A stretch of 64,000 nucleotides of DNA, taken from assembly GCF_947494125.1 (NCBI RefSeq), contig NZ_CANLTU010000007.1:124001-188000 (forward strand), in the 5' to 3' direction. This DNA is from an uncultured Tenacibaculum sp. Its GTDB lineage: Bacteria; Bacteroidota; Bacteroidia; Flavobacteriales; Flavobacteriaceae. The notes beneath the pieces are model-generated. The model did not search any database and was not told where the DNA came from. It saw nothing but the letters and a program-made list of their open reading frames with translations. A program made the position numbers and the translations under genes. This document shows positions 1 through 8,715 of this stretch, in pieces; position 1 is the first letter of the stretch, and each line of letters opens with the position of its first letter.

Positions 1-1183
1 TTTGCGATAATTTTCGTTCATAAAACCCTGTTAAAGCAAATTTAGGACCAGTTGGTCTAAAAACAGAAAATAATTGTGCTCCTACCGAATTATTATAAAA
101 GTCTTTATAAGTAATATCACTACAATTCTCTTCATTTCTACTTCTCCCCCACCCATACTTATATGAAGCATTAAACTTTATTGGTCTCATTACCGAATAT
201 GCTTTTTTATTTTCTTCTGAAGGAACTTGTTGCTTAAAATCGTTATTTAAATTTTCCCAATAATCAGTATTAGCACTATCATATAAAAACTCTATACCTG
301 AAAAGGTATAATCTCCATTTGCTGTTACATTTCTTATATCTTCTGAATAATTGATAAAACCAATATCTAATAAACTTGCTGTTATTTTTGTTTGATTGTC
401 TATTTGATAACTCAACCCTACATCAAAACCTATACCTAGATTTGAGAAAAAACCTTTACTAATTACATCTCCCGGAGTAATATCTTCTTCAGAATATAAC
501 CCTGAACTATATCCATTAAAATTTAAATTATTTAAGCTATGAGTATAAATATTATTTTGACCTAAACGTGTTGTAAAACTTCCTGTATTATTTGTTGATG
601 TTACATTTGCTATTCCAGAATAAATTTTAAACCTACCTCCTAAAGTAAACTTAGAATTAATTTTTCTAGAAATTCCTACATGTAAAACACTTAAAACATC
701 TGCTTTAATATTAATTTGTGATACTAAAAATGTTCTATTTAGGTTGGTTGCGTTTCCATCATTTACCAATTCAATAATATCTTTAGGGTAATTTGCAAAA
801 AAATCGACTTCAGTATAAAAACCTACACTTAAAAAATCTCTATTGTTTAGTTTATAACTTCCACTTAAAACTTCAATTTGATTATTAAAGCTTACGTAGT
901 CATCTACAGATATTCTGTTTATTGCATTTCTAACTTTAACATTAAAATTAATATTATCATTTCTAAATAAATCTGCTACTGTTACTTCTGATGCTCCCGC
1001 ATTTAAATGAATTCCTGATAATAATGGTATTCCTATATGACTCTTATAGCTTGGTCGAATACTAGGGTTTAATAACATTGATTGTGGAATCTCATCAAAA
1101 TCATAAAGCAATGGTTTATTTTGTCCATTTAACGACAAAACACTACATACTAATAGTACAATTAGTTTTAAAAAATTTTGCAT
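1..1183 (-). CDS. DUF5723-like outer-membrane protein (C-terminus cut by window edge)
   Basis: Open minus-strand frame from ATG at 1183 to window edge; starts MQNFLKLIVLLVCSVLSLNGQNKPLLYDFDEIPQSMLLNPSIRPSYK, signal peptide then DUF5723-like opening. Not in ORF track because it lacks a stop in the window. Confidence 0.7.
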   Translation of the reverse strand, partial: MQNFLKLIVLLVCSVLSLNGQNKPLLYDFDEIPQSMLLNPSIRPSYKSHIGIPLLSGIHLNAGASEVTVADLFRNDNINFNVKVRNAINRISVDDYVSFNNQIEVLSGSYKLNNRDFLSVGFYTEVDFFANYPKDIIELVNDGNATNLNRTFLVSQINIKADVLSVLHVGISRKINSKFTLGGRFKIYSGIANVTSTNNTGSFTTRLGQNNIYTHSLNNLNFNGYSSGLYSEEDITPGDVISKGFFSNLGIGFDVGLSYQIDNQTKITASLLDIGFINYSEDIRNVTANGDYTFSGIEFLYDSANTDYWENLNNDFKQQVPSEENKKAYSVMRPIKFNASYKYGWGRSRNEENCSDITYKDFYNNSVGAQLFSVFRPTGPKFALTGFYERKLSQ

Positions 1184-1189
1184 TAATAA

Positions 1190-1735
1190 TTAAATTTTAA
1201 AAGTAAATGTTCCAGCCGACTTTAAAACAAACTCATTTAAATCGTTAGGATCTATTGGCGTTCCGGTTACTGTTGATAATTCTAATGACACTCTAATCTT
1301 TTTTGTACTTAAAAACAAAGGTGAGCTATTAATAGTAATTACCTCTTTATGTTCAAATTTAGGTGTATTAGCCTGAATTAATAGTGGGGGAATTATATAG
1401 GTAGTGATATTTAAATCATCTAAAAATTGAATATTTAAATGTATATTTCTATTAAAAGGATTTGTTATTTCAAATTCAAAAACAATTTCTTCTAAATTCT
1501 CTTGAATTATTTCCTCTTCAATTATTGTTAATTCTGATTCATCAATTATAGGTCCAGTAATTTCATTATTCGTATTATCTAAAAAACTCAATGCAGGCAT
1601 TTTAAAAAACACTAATGATGCTATATATTTAGGTTTTGAATCAAAATCATCAATTTGATTAAAATCAACATCTTTCACACATGAAAAGAACAATGATCCA
1701 AGTATTAGAAAAAAACAATATTTTTTTAGTATCAT
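1190..1735 (-). CDS. Hypothetical lipoprotein
   Basis: 181-aa ORF, N-terminal lipobox-like LGSLFFSC; directly downstream of the DUF5723-like gene. Confidence 0.7.
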   Translation of the reverse strand: MILKKYCFFLILGSLFFSCVKDVDFNQIDDFDSKPKYIASLVFFKMPALSFLDNTNNEITGPIIDESELTIIEEEIIQENLEEIVFEFEITNPFNRNIHLNIQFLDDLNITTYIIPPLLIQANTPKFEHKEVITINSSPLFLSTKKIRVSLELSTVTGTPIDPNDLNEFVLKSAGTFTFKI

Positions 1736-1763
1736 AGTTTAGTTTTCTTAAAACGCAACAAAC

Positions 1764-2441
1764 CTATAAATATTGCTTTATTTCAACAAGAGATTTAACA
1801 CTAGAAACTTTTGAACTTGTTTTATTAGTATTCGTAAAATAAATAGCTTCCATTCCTACATTTATTGCTCCTTCTACATCTGCTTCATAACTATCTCCAA
1901 TCATAATTGAATTATGAGGCGCTGCTTTAGCCTTTTCTAAAGCAAATTTAAAAATTTTAGGGTTCGGTTTTTTTACACCTATACTCTCAGAAGTTATTAC
2001 TTCCTTAAAATATTTATTAATACCTGATTTTTTTAGCTTGATATTTTGAACTTCTTCAAAACCATTGGTAATAATATGAAGCTCGTATTTTTTTATCAAA
2101 TATTCTAAAAGTTCAAAAGTTCCTTCAAACAAATAATTATGATTAGGCAAATACGAAATATAATCTTCCGATATTATGTTTATCTGCTCATCAGATATTT
2201 TAAAATTTAAAGCATCAAAAGCTTCTTTTAACCTCTTATGTCTTAAATCTTCTTTTAAAATTTTATTCTCCCTAAACAACCGCCAATACTTTAAATTGAT
2301 TGGCATATAAATTGCTAAAAACGTATCAATATTAATATTTAAATTTTGCTCTTCAAATATTTGTTCAAATGTAAGTTTAGAGTTTTTATCAAAATCCCAT
2401 AAAGTGTGATCTAAATCAAAAAAAACGTGCTTAATGTTCAT
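1764..2441 (-). CDS. HAD-superfamily hydrolase, YjjG-type nucleotidase-like
   Basis: Motifs HVFFDLDHTLWDF, ITNGFEEVQ, KKPNPKIF, MIGDSYEADVEGA. Confidence 0.85.
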   Translation of the reverse strand: MNIKHVFFDLDHTLWDFDKNSKLTFEQIFEEQNLNINIDTFLAIYMPINLKYWRLFRENKILKEDLRHKRLKEAFDALNFKISDEQINIISEDYISYLPNHNYLFEGTFELLEYLIKKYELHIITNGFEEVQNIKLKKSGINKYFKEVITSESIGVKKPNPKIFKFALEKAKAAPHNSIMIGDSYEADVEGAINVGMEAIYFTNTNKTSSKVSSVKSLVEIKQYL

Positions 2442-2466
2442 CTATATATAATAATTATATTATTCT

Positions 2467-3777
2467 TTAACTTCTAACTATTTTTAACATAGAGCTATAT
2501 ACTCTTGTCCATCCTTTCCATCTCTGATAATTACTCAAGCTTTCATTATGAAAAACAGTAATAAAAGTACCATTAACAGCTTTAACTTCATTTTTTAAAT
2601 CTCTAATTTTCCCTAAAGATTGTTTTGCAGTTAATTTCATATAGTCATTTAGTGTAGAATCTATCAATGCAAAAGGAAAAACTTTTAAAGGAGTTTGAAT
2701 TTCAAATTCCAAATCATAGAAATAAAAAGGGGTACATGTACTTGCCCTAAAACCAGTGTAATTTGGATATCCCATTGAATAATCTTCTTCAATCTCTAAA
2801 TCAATTAATTTTTGGTAGGTCTCTGGTAAAGACATTCGTAAATAATGTTGGCGAGATCGCTTAATAGGCATATTAGTAATATTCTCTAACCTCTCCTTTT
2901 CTTTTTTTAATAAGACTCCATTGTTCATTGTATAATAAGACGGGTGCAAACCAACGCGGGCATAGTCAACCATGTCTTTTATTAACAATTTAAACTTACT
3001 TTTTGATGTAGAAACATTGGTGTCAAAAGTTGTGTAATCTCCTATTAAAAAGAAAAAAATTGTTCTTACTTGATATATTTTCTTTAGCTCTAAAATCGTT
3101 TTAAAAGTATTAAAAGGATCTCTTTTAATACTAAACAGCACAGCGAATCTATCCCATATCGTAAAAATTTTAAACTGAGAAATATCTTTAAGAAAACCTC
3201 CTATCGTTCTTATAAAACTTTTATACTTATAAGCAAAAGCATTGTCAACATCAATTGTAGAAATATATTTGTACTTTCTTGTTGAATGCTCATAATCAGG
3301 GAACTTAACTTTTAGTTTTTCTAAAAATTTATATGCCCAAATATCTATTAATGGTTGCTCCAAAAAATTATTCTTAAAAGCAATACTTTCTTCAGCTGAA
3401 AACCTTCCATATTCATCTTTTATATGAGGCAAATACTCTTCATATCTTGATATTAAATAAAAGCTTGCCGCAAAAATATCAAATGGTATTTCTGATTGCT
3501 CTCCAGTTAAAAAAAAACAAGAAGCATCATCCCATTTTTGAACATTTATATCAAAATTTTTAACCCCTTGTTGAAATAGTAACTCATTACTTTTTACAAA
3601 AAACTCTTTTCCCAAAGCAACATTTGTGTATGAAAACTTTGCTCCATTATAAGCTACAAAATCTTCAACCTTTCCTGTAAAATCTATTGGAATTTGTAAA
3701 ATACGGGTAAAAATGTGTTTAAAAATATAACGCACTCTAGGAGTAACCTTATGAGTATAAATTAGTATCATAATCAA
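2467..3777 (-). CDS. Polysaccharide deacetylase-like protein
   Basis: YKYISTIDVDNAFAYK, GLHPSYYT, TVFHNESLSNYQRWKGW typical of the Bacteroidota polysaccharide-deacetylase-like family. Confidence 0.7.
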   Translation of the reverse strand: MIMILIYTHKVTPRVRYIFKHIFTRILQIPIDFTGKVEDFVAYNGAKFSYTNVALGKEFFVKSNELLFQQGVKNFDINVQKWDDASCFFLTGEQSEIPFDIFAASFYLISRYEEYLPHIKDEYGRFSAEESIAFKNNFLEQPLIDIWAYKFLEKLKVKFPDYEHSTRKYKYISTIDVDNAFAYKYKSFIRTIGGFLKDISQFKIFTIWDRFAVLFSIKRDPFNTFKTILELKKIYQVRTIFFFLIGDYTTFDTNVSTSKSKFKLLIKDMVDYARVGLHPSYYTMNNGVLLKKEKERLENITNMPIKRSRQHYLRMSLPETYQKLIDLEIEEDYSMGYPNYTGFRASTCTPFYFYDLEFEIQTPLKVFPFALIDSTLNDYMKLTAKQSLGKIRDLKNEVKAVNGTFITVFHNESLSNYQRWKGWTRVYSSMLKIVRS

Positions 3778-3802
3778 TAAATAGTATCCGTAAAGCCAAT
3801 AA

Positions 3803-4489
3803 TTATAAAATTATTTCATCGGCAAAGCTAAAATAAGCTTTTTCGGTAACTATTAAATGATCTAACAATTTTATGTTAAGTGTAACTCCTGCCTTTTTAA
3901 TTTTTTCTGTAAGCTCAATATCTGAGCTGCTTGGCTTTAATTTTCCTGATGGATGATTATGACAAACAATAACTCCTACTGCAGATAACTCTAAAGCTCT
4001 CTTGTACAATAATCTTATATCAACTAATGTTGCAGTAAATCCACCTTTACTCAATTGAAATTTTTCTAATACTTTGTTTGAATTATTTAAATATAACGCC
4101 CAAAATTCTTCATGTTGAATATCACCTATTAAAGGCTGAACAATATTAAAAACATCTTTAGAACTATGAATTTTTAAAATTTCTTTCTTTTCTGTAAACT
4201 GTTTTCTTTTTCCAAACTCAAGAGCCGAGACTATTGAAATTGCCTTGGCCTCCCCTATTCCTTTAAATTTCATTAAAGCTTCTATTGATAATTTTGACAA
4301 ACTATTCAAATCATTATCAACTGATAATAAAATTCTTTTAGACAATTCAACAGCAGTTTCTTGCCGGTTACCTGCTCCAATTAAAATCGCAATTAATTCT
4401 GCATTTGAAAGTGTACTTTTCCCGTTCAACATAAGTTTTTTACGCGGCCTGTCATCTAAAGCCCAAGATTTAATAGATATGTTTTTCAT
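3803..4489 (-). CDS. radC: DNA repair protein RadC (JAB/MPN domain)
   Basis: IKSWALDDRPRKKLMLNGKSTLSNAELIAILI, VGVIVCHNHPSGKLKPSSSDIELT, LLDHLIV. Confidence 0.93.
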   Translation of the reverse strand: MKNISIKSWALDDRPRKKLMLNGKSTLSNAELIAILIGAGNRQETAVELSKRILLSVDNDLNSLSKLSIEALMKFKGIGEAKAISIVSALEFGKRKQFTEKKEILKIHSSKDVFNIVQPLIGDIQHEEFWALYLNNSNKVLEKFQLSKGGFTATLVDIRLLYKRALELSAVGVIVCHNHPSGKLKPSSSDIELTEKIKKAGVTLNIKLLDHLIVTEKAYFSFADEIIL

Positions 4490-4586
4490 AATAATTTATT
4501 TGTATAGCATTTATAAATATAATTCATTTTTTGCACAACCCAAAGAAGCACAGTATCTTTGCGTTCTATCTTTTTTAATAAAAAAT

Positions 4587-5933
4587 ATGAAGATTATCAT
4601 AGCCGGGGCTGGAGACGTAGGTTTTCATTTGGCTAAACTCCTTTCTTACGAATCACAAGATACCTATGTAATAGATTTTGATGGTGAAAAACTAAATTAC
4701 ATCAATAATCATTTAGATGTAATCACTAAAAAAGGAGATGCTACCTCAATCAAACTCTTAAAAGAAATTGGTATAGACTCTGCTGATTTATTATTAGCTG
4801 TTACAGAAAGTCAGAATACAAATTTTACTATATCTGTAGTTGGTAAAGCACTAGGCGTAAAAAAAACAATTGCTAGAATTAATAATCCAGAATTTTTAAA
4901 AAACGATTGCATCAATTTTAAAGATTATGGTGTTGATTTTATGATTTCTCCTGAAGAGTTAGCTGCTGAAGAAATAAAATTTCTTTTAAATCAGTCTTCT
5001 TTTAACGATACTGTAGCTTTTGAAAATGGTGTTTTTAACATCATGGGAACTACGCTAGGTTATAAATCTCCCATTTTAGATTTAACTGTAAAAGAAGCTA
5101 AAGATAAATTTAGTTTAGTCGATTTTATTACAATCGCGATTAAACGAGAAGGAATAGCCCAAACTATTATTCCTCGAGGTGACACACCTTACAAAATGAA
5201 CGATCAAGTTTATTTTTCAGTACCAAGTTATAGTATAAATAAATTGCATCCTATTATTGGTAAAGAACAAATAGACATTAAAAATGTAATGATACTTGGT
5301 GGAAGTAGTATTGGCCGAAAAACCTCTAGAAATCTTTGCAAAGACAATTTTAAAGTAAAATTAATTGAGCGTAAAAAAGAAAAAGCACTAAATATTGCTG
5401 AAGACTTAAGAGATACTTTAGTTATTCATGGAGATGGTAGAGATCTAGGACTTTTGGAAGAGGAAAATATTAGAGAGATGGATGCTTTTATTGCCGTTAC
5501 AGGAGATTCTGAAACTAATATTATGTCTTGCTTAGTAGCTAAATCTAAAGGTGTTAAAAAAACAATAGCCTTAGTTGAGAATATGGATTATATAAACATC
5601 TCTCAAACTATTGGAATTGATACGCTTATTAATAAAAAACTAATTGCTGCTAGTAATATTTTCCGTCATATACGTAAAGGAGAAATATTAGCTTTAGCAA
5701 ACTTACATAATATAGATGCTGAAGTTTTTGAATTTGAAGTTCAAGAAAATGCCAAAGTAACTAAAAAACCAATTAAAGAGCTTCGATTTCCTAGAGAAGC
5801 TGTTTTTGGTGGCGTAATAAGAGATGGAAAAGCTCACATGTCTTTTGGTGATTTCCAGTTGCAAAGTGGTGATAAAGCAATTGTTTTTTGTTTACCAGAA
5901 GCTATATCAACAGTAGAAGATTTATTCAACTAA
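4587..5933 (+). CDS. trkA: Trk system potassium uptake protein TrkA
   Basis: Two NAD-binding/TrkA_C repeats; real start MKIIIAGAGDVGFHLAKLL at 4587 (track start at 4245 is an upstream extension overlapping radC). Confidence 0.92.
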   Translation: MKIIIAGAGDVGFHLAKLLSYESQDTYVIDFDGEKLNYINNHLDVITKKGDATSIKLLKEIGIDSADLLLAVTESQNTNFTISVVGKALGVKKTIARINNPEFLKNDCINFKDYGVDFMISPEELAAEEIKFLLNQSSFNDTVAFENGVFNIMGTTLGYKSPILDLTVKEAKDKFSLVDFITIAIKREGIAQTIIPRGDTPYKMNDQVYFSVPSYSINKLHPIIGKEQIDIKNVMILGGSSIGRKTSRNLCKDNFKVKLIERKKEKALNIAEDLRDTLVIHGDGRDLGLLEEENIREMDAFIAVTGDSETNIMSCLVAKSKGVKKTIALVENMDYINISQTIGIDTLINKKLIAASNIFRHIRKGEILALANLHNIDAEVFEFEVQENAKVTKKPIKELRFPREAVFGGVIRDGKAHMSFGDFQLQSGDKAIVFCLPEAISTVEDLFN

Positions 5934-7432
5934 TGGAAAGTCTTAATTTTAAACTAATTTATCGATTTTTAGGAATAACTGCAATTCTTAATGGATTGTT
6001 CATGTGGCTTTCTTTACCTTTTAGCTTTTATTATGATGAACCATCTAAATGGGGAATTTTAAATGCAGGTATTATTACAATTGCTTTAGGATTAGTTTTT
6101 TATTTTTTCAACAAACCTGATAACAAAAAAATTCATAAAAAAGAAGGGTACCTCATCGTTACTTTAGGTTGGCTTACCTTATCATTTACTGGGATGCTTC
6201 CTTATTTATTATCAGGTAGTATCCCAAGTATCACCAACGCTTTTTTTGAAACTATTTCTGGATATTCCACTACTGGGTCTTCTATTTTAACAGATATAGA
6301 GTCTATGCCTAAAGGAATACTTTTTTGGCGTAGTGCTACGCATTGGATTGGTGGTATGGGAATAATTGTATTAACCATTGCCATTTTACCTTTATTAGGT
6401 ATTGGAGGAATGCAATTATTTATGGCTGAAGCTCCAGGCCCTTCAACAGATAAATTACATCCGAGGATTACTGATACCGCTAAACGTTTATGGTTAATAT
6501 ATGTATTATTAACTGCTGTAGAATTCTTACTCTTAAAAGTAGCAGGAATGAATTGGTTTGATGCCTTAAATCATGCTATGGCAACTGTTAGTACTGGTGG
6601 ATTTTCAACAAAAAATGCAAGTGTAGCTCATTGGAACGGAACTCCAATGATACAGTATATTATTATCTTTTTTATGTTTATAGCAGGTACTAATTTTGTA
6701 CTTACCTATTTTGCTTTAAAAGGAAAAGTTAGAAAAGTTATACAGAGTGAAGAATTTAAATATTACTTATTCGGAACATTAATTATCTCGGCTATTGTGG
6801 CTGTAATGATTCTTTTTTATCAAGACCCTGCATTACAAACTACAATTAACCACCCTATGGTTTGGGGAAAAGCAGAAAGCGCTATTAGACACTCCTTATT
6901 TTCAGTAATATCAGTAGTGACTACTACAGGATTTGTTACTGCAGATTTTACGATGTGGAGCTTTTTTGTAACTGCTGTTTTCTTCTCTTTATTTTTCCTA
7001 GGAGGTTCAGCAGGATCTACTTCTGGTGGTGTAAAAGTTGTTCGTCATATAATAATGCTAAAAAACAGTTTTTTAGAATTTAAAAAATCAATACATCCAA
7101 ATGCTATTATACCAGTTCGCTACGATGGTAAAGCAGTAAATCAAACTATTGTATTTAACATACTTTCTTTTTTCGTTTTATATATGCTTATTTTTATCAT
7201 AGGTACTGTAATATTAGCTTTCTTTGGCTTAGATTTATACTCTGCATTAGGGGCTTGTGCTTCTTCTTTAGGGAATATAGGACCGGCAATTGGAAGCGTT
7301 AGTCCCGTAGATAACTTCAATCATTTATCAGCAGGAGCCAAATGGTTTTGTTCTTTTTTAATGCTTATTGGACGTTTAGAATTATTTACTGTTTTAATTC
7401 TACTTACACCTTTCTTTTGGCGTAAAAACTAA
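5933..7432 (+). CDS. trkH: Trk-type potassium transporter membrane subunit TrkH
   Basis: GYSTTGSSIL, VSTGGFSTKNAS, SAGSTSGGVKVVR selectivity-filter-like repeats; start ATG overlaps the trkA stop (TAATG). Confidence 0.92.
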   Translation: MESLNFKLIYRFLGITAILNGLFMWLSLPFSFYYDEPSKWGILNAGIITIALGLVFYFFNKPDNKKIHKKEGYLIVTLGWLTLSFTGMLPYLLSGSIPSITNAFFETISGYSTTGSSILTDIESMPKGILFWRSATHWIGGMGIIVLTIAILPLLGIGGMQLFMAEAPGPSTDKLHPRITDTAKRLWLIYVLLTAVEFLLLKVAGMNWFDALNHAMATVSTGGFSTKNASVAHWNGTPMIQYIIIFFMFIAGTNFVLTYFALKGKVRKVIQSEEFKYYLFGTLIISAIVAVMILFYQDPALQTTINHPMVWGKAESAIRHSLFSVISVVTTTGFVTADFTMWSFFVTAVFFSLFFLGGSAGSTSGGVKVVRHIIMLKNSFLEFKKSIHPNAIIPVRYDGKAVNQTIVFNILSFFVLYMLIFIIGTVILAFFGLDLYSALGACASSLGNIGPAIGSVSPVDNFNHLSAGAKWFCSFLMLIGRLELFTVLILLTPFFWRKN

Positions 7433-7942
7433 ATCCTAAAATATTTTTCACTTTAAATAAAGGTTGTTTTCATTCTTACTTTTAGGGGAAAAACACCCCT
7501 ATAAATAAATCTCATGATCTTAAATTTGGTATCATCAAACCAAACTTATTTAATATGAGGTTAAAAAATAAATTTATTGGATCATCAACTGTAATAAAAA
7601 ATAATCCGATGAACGTTCCCCAAACATCAAAAAACATTCTTTCTCTTACTGGTTTCACTGATAAATTAACCGTCAACTCAAAACCTAAAATTAATTTATT
7701 TCTTACAGATATAGTTCCGTTTTCAACAACAGAAAACCTAATCTATTTGTAAGTTATAATATCTCTAAACTGTTTTTTCTTTTTAAAAAGGAGAAAAACG
7801 CTTGTTACAAAAAAACACACACTCATTCCTAAAAAAAGCTCTCTTAGTACTTTTAAAAAAAATCTATGATTGTCACTAGTAACTTTGTTTTAGGAATTAT
7901 ATAAAATCAAAAAAAACATTAACCAAAACCAAACTATTTATT

Positions 7943-8611
7943 ATGAAATTAAAAATTAAATTTATCGGATTATTGTTTATCTGTTTATTATCTGCCACAG
8001 AAAGCAACGCTCAAGAACCTATGTTAGGAGAAGTTAGGATATTTGCAGGGAATTTTGCTCCAAGAGGATGGGCTTTTTGCGACGGACAATTATTAGCTAT
8101 TTCTCAAAATTCTGCTTTATTTTCCTTATTAGGAACAATGTACGGAGGTGACGGAAGAACTACTTTCGGTTTACCAGACTTACGTGGTAGAGTAGCGATG
8201 AGTGCTGGTCGTCATCCTGGCTCAGGTTTTGACTATAGAGTAGGACAAAAAGGAGGGCAAGAATATCACACTTTAACTATTCCTGAAATGCCTTCTCATA
8301 ATCATTTAACTACTAATAATACCAGTACAGACCAACATGTTTTACTAAGTACAGCTACAGCTGTAAATGAAACTCCTGCAGCTGGAGATGTTCCAGCAGT
8401 AGCTAATATCCCTGCTAGTTTAGGTGTTACAAACGTTAAATCTTTTGGTCCTCCAACCGCAGGCAATGTTGTAAATGGGCAAACTTTAAGCGGAAATGCT
8501 GGCTTACAAATTTTAAATAATGGAGGTAGTCAAGCTCATAATGTTAGACAACCATATGTAGTAGTTAGATACATAATTGCTTTACAAGGCTATTTCCCTT
8601 CTAGAAGCTAA
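7943..8611 (+). CDS. Secreted phage-tail-collar-like (microcystin-dependent-protein-like) protein
   Basis: Signal peptide, then MLGEVRIFAGNFAPRGWAFCDGQLLAISQNSALFSLLGTMYGGDGRTTFGLPDLRGRVAMSAG, classic Tail Collar domain. Confidence 0.88.
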   Translation: MKLKIKFIGLLFICLLSATESNAQEPMLGEVRIFAGNFAPRGWAFCDGQLLAISQNSALFSLLGTMYGGDGRTTFGLPDLRGRVAMSAGRHPGSGFDYRVGQKGGQEYHTLTIPEMPSHNHLTTNNTSTDQHVLLSTATAVNETPAAGDVPAVANIPASLGVTNVKSFGPPTAGNVVNGQTLSGNAGLQILNNGGSQAHNVRQPYVVVRYIIALQGYFPSRS

Positions 8612-8624
8612 ACTTCTATTTTTC

Positions 8625-8678
8625 AAATTTATCATGATAGGCTAAAAACATATGTTTTTAGCCTATCATGATAAATTT
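8625..8678. terminator. 54-bp perfect palindrome between collar gene and next gene
   Basis: aaatttatcatgataggctaaaaacatatgtttttagcctatcatgataaattt reads identically on both strands. Confidence 0.65.
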
Positions 8679-8715
8679 ATTTATAACCAAATACTTTAAC
8701 CAAAATAATCTTTTC

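Noticed and set aside
4245-4586. 342-nt N-terminal extension of the TrkA ORF
   Set aside because: It overlaps radC antisense; the conserved protein begins MKIIIAGAGDVG at 4587.
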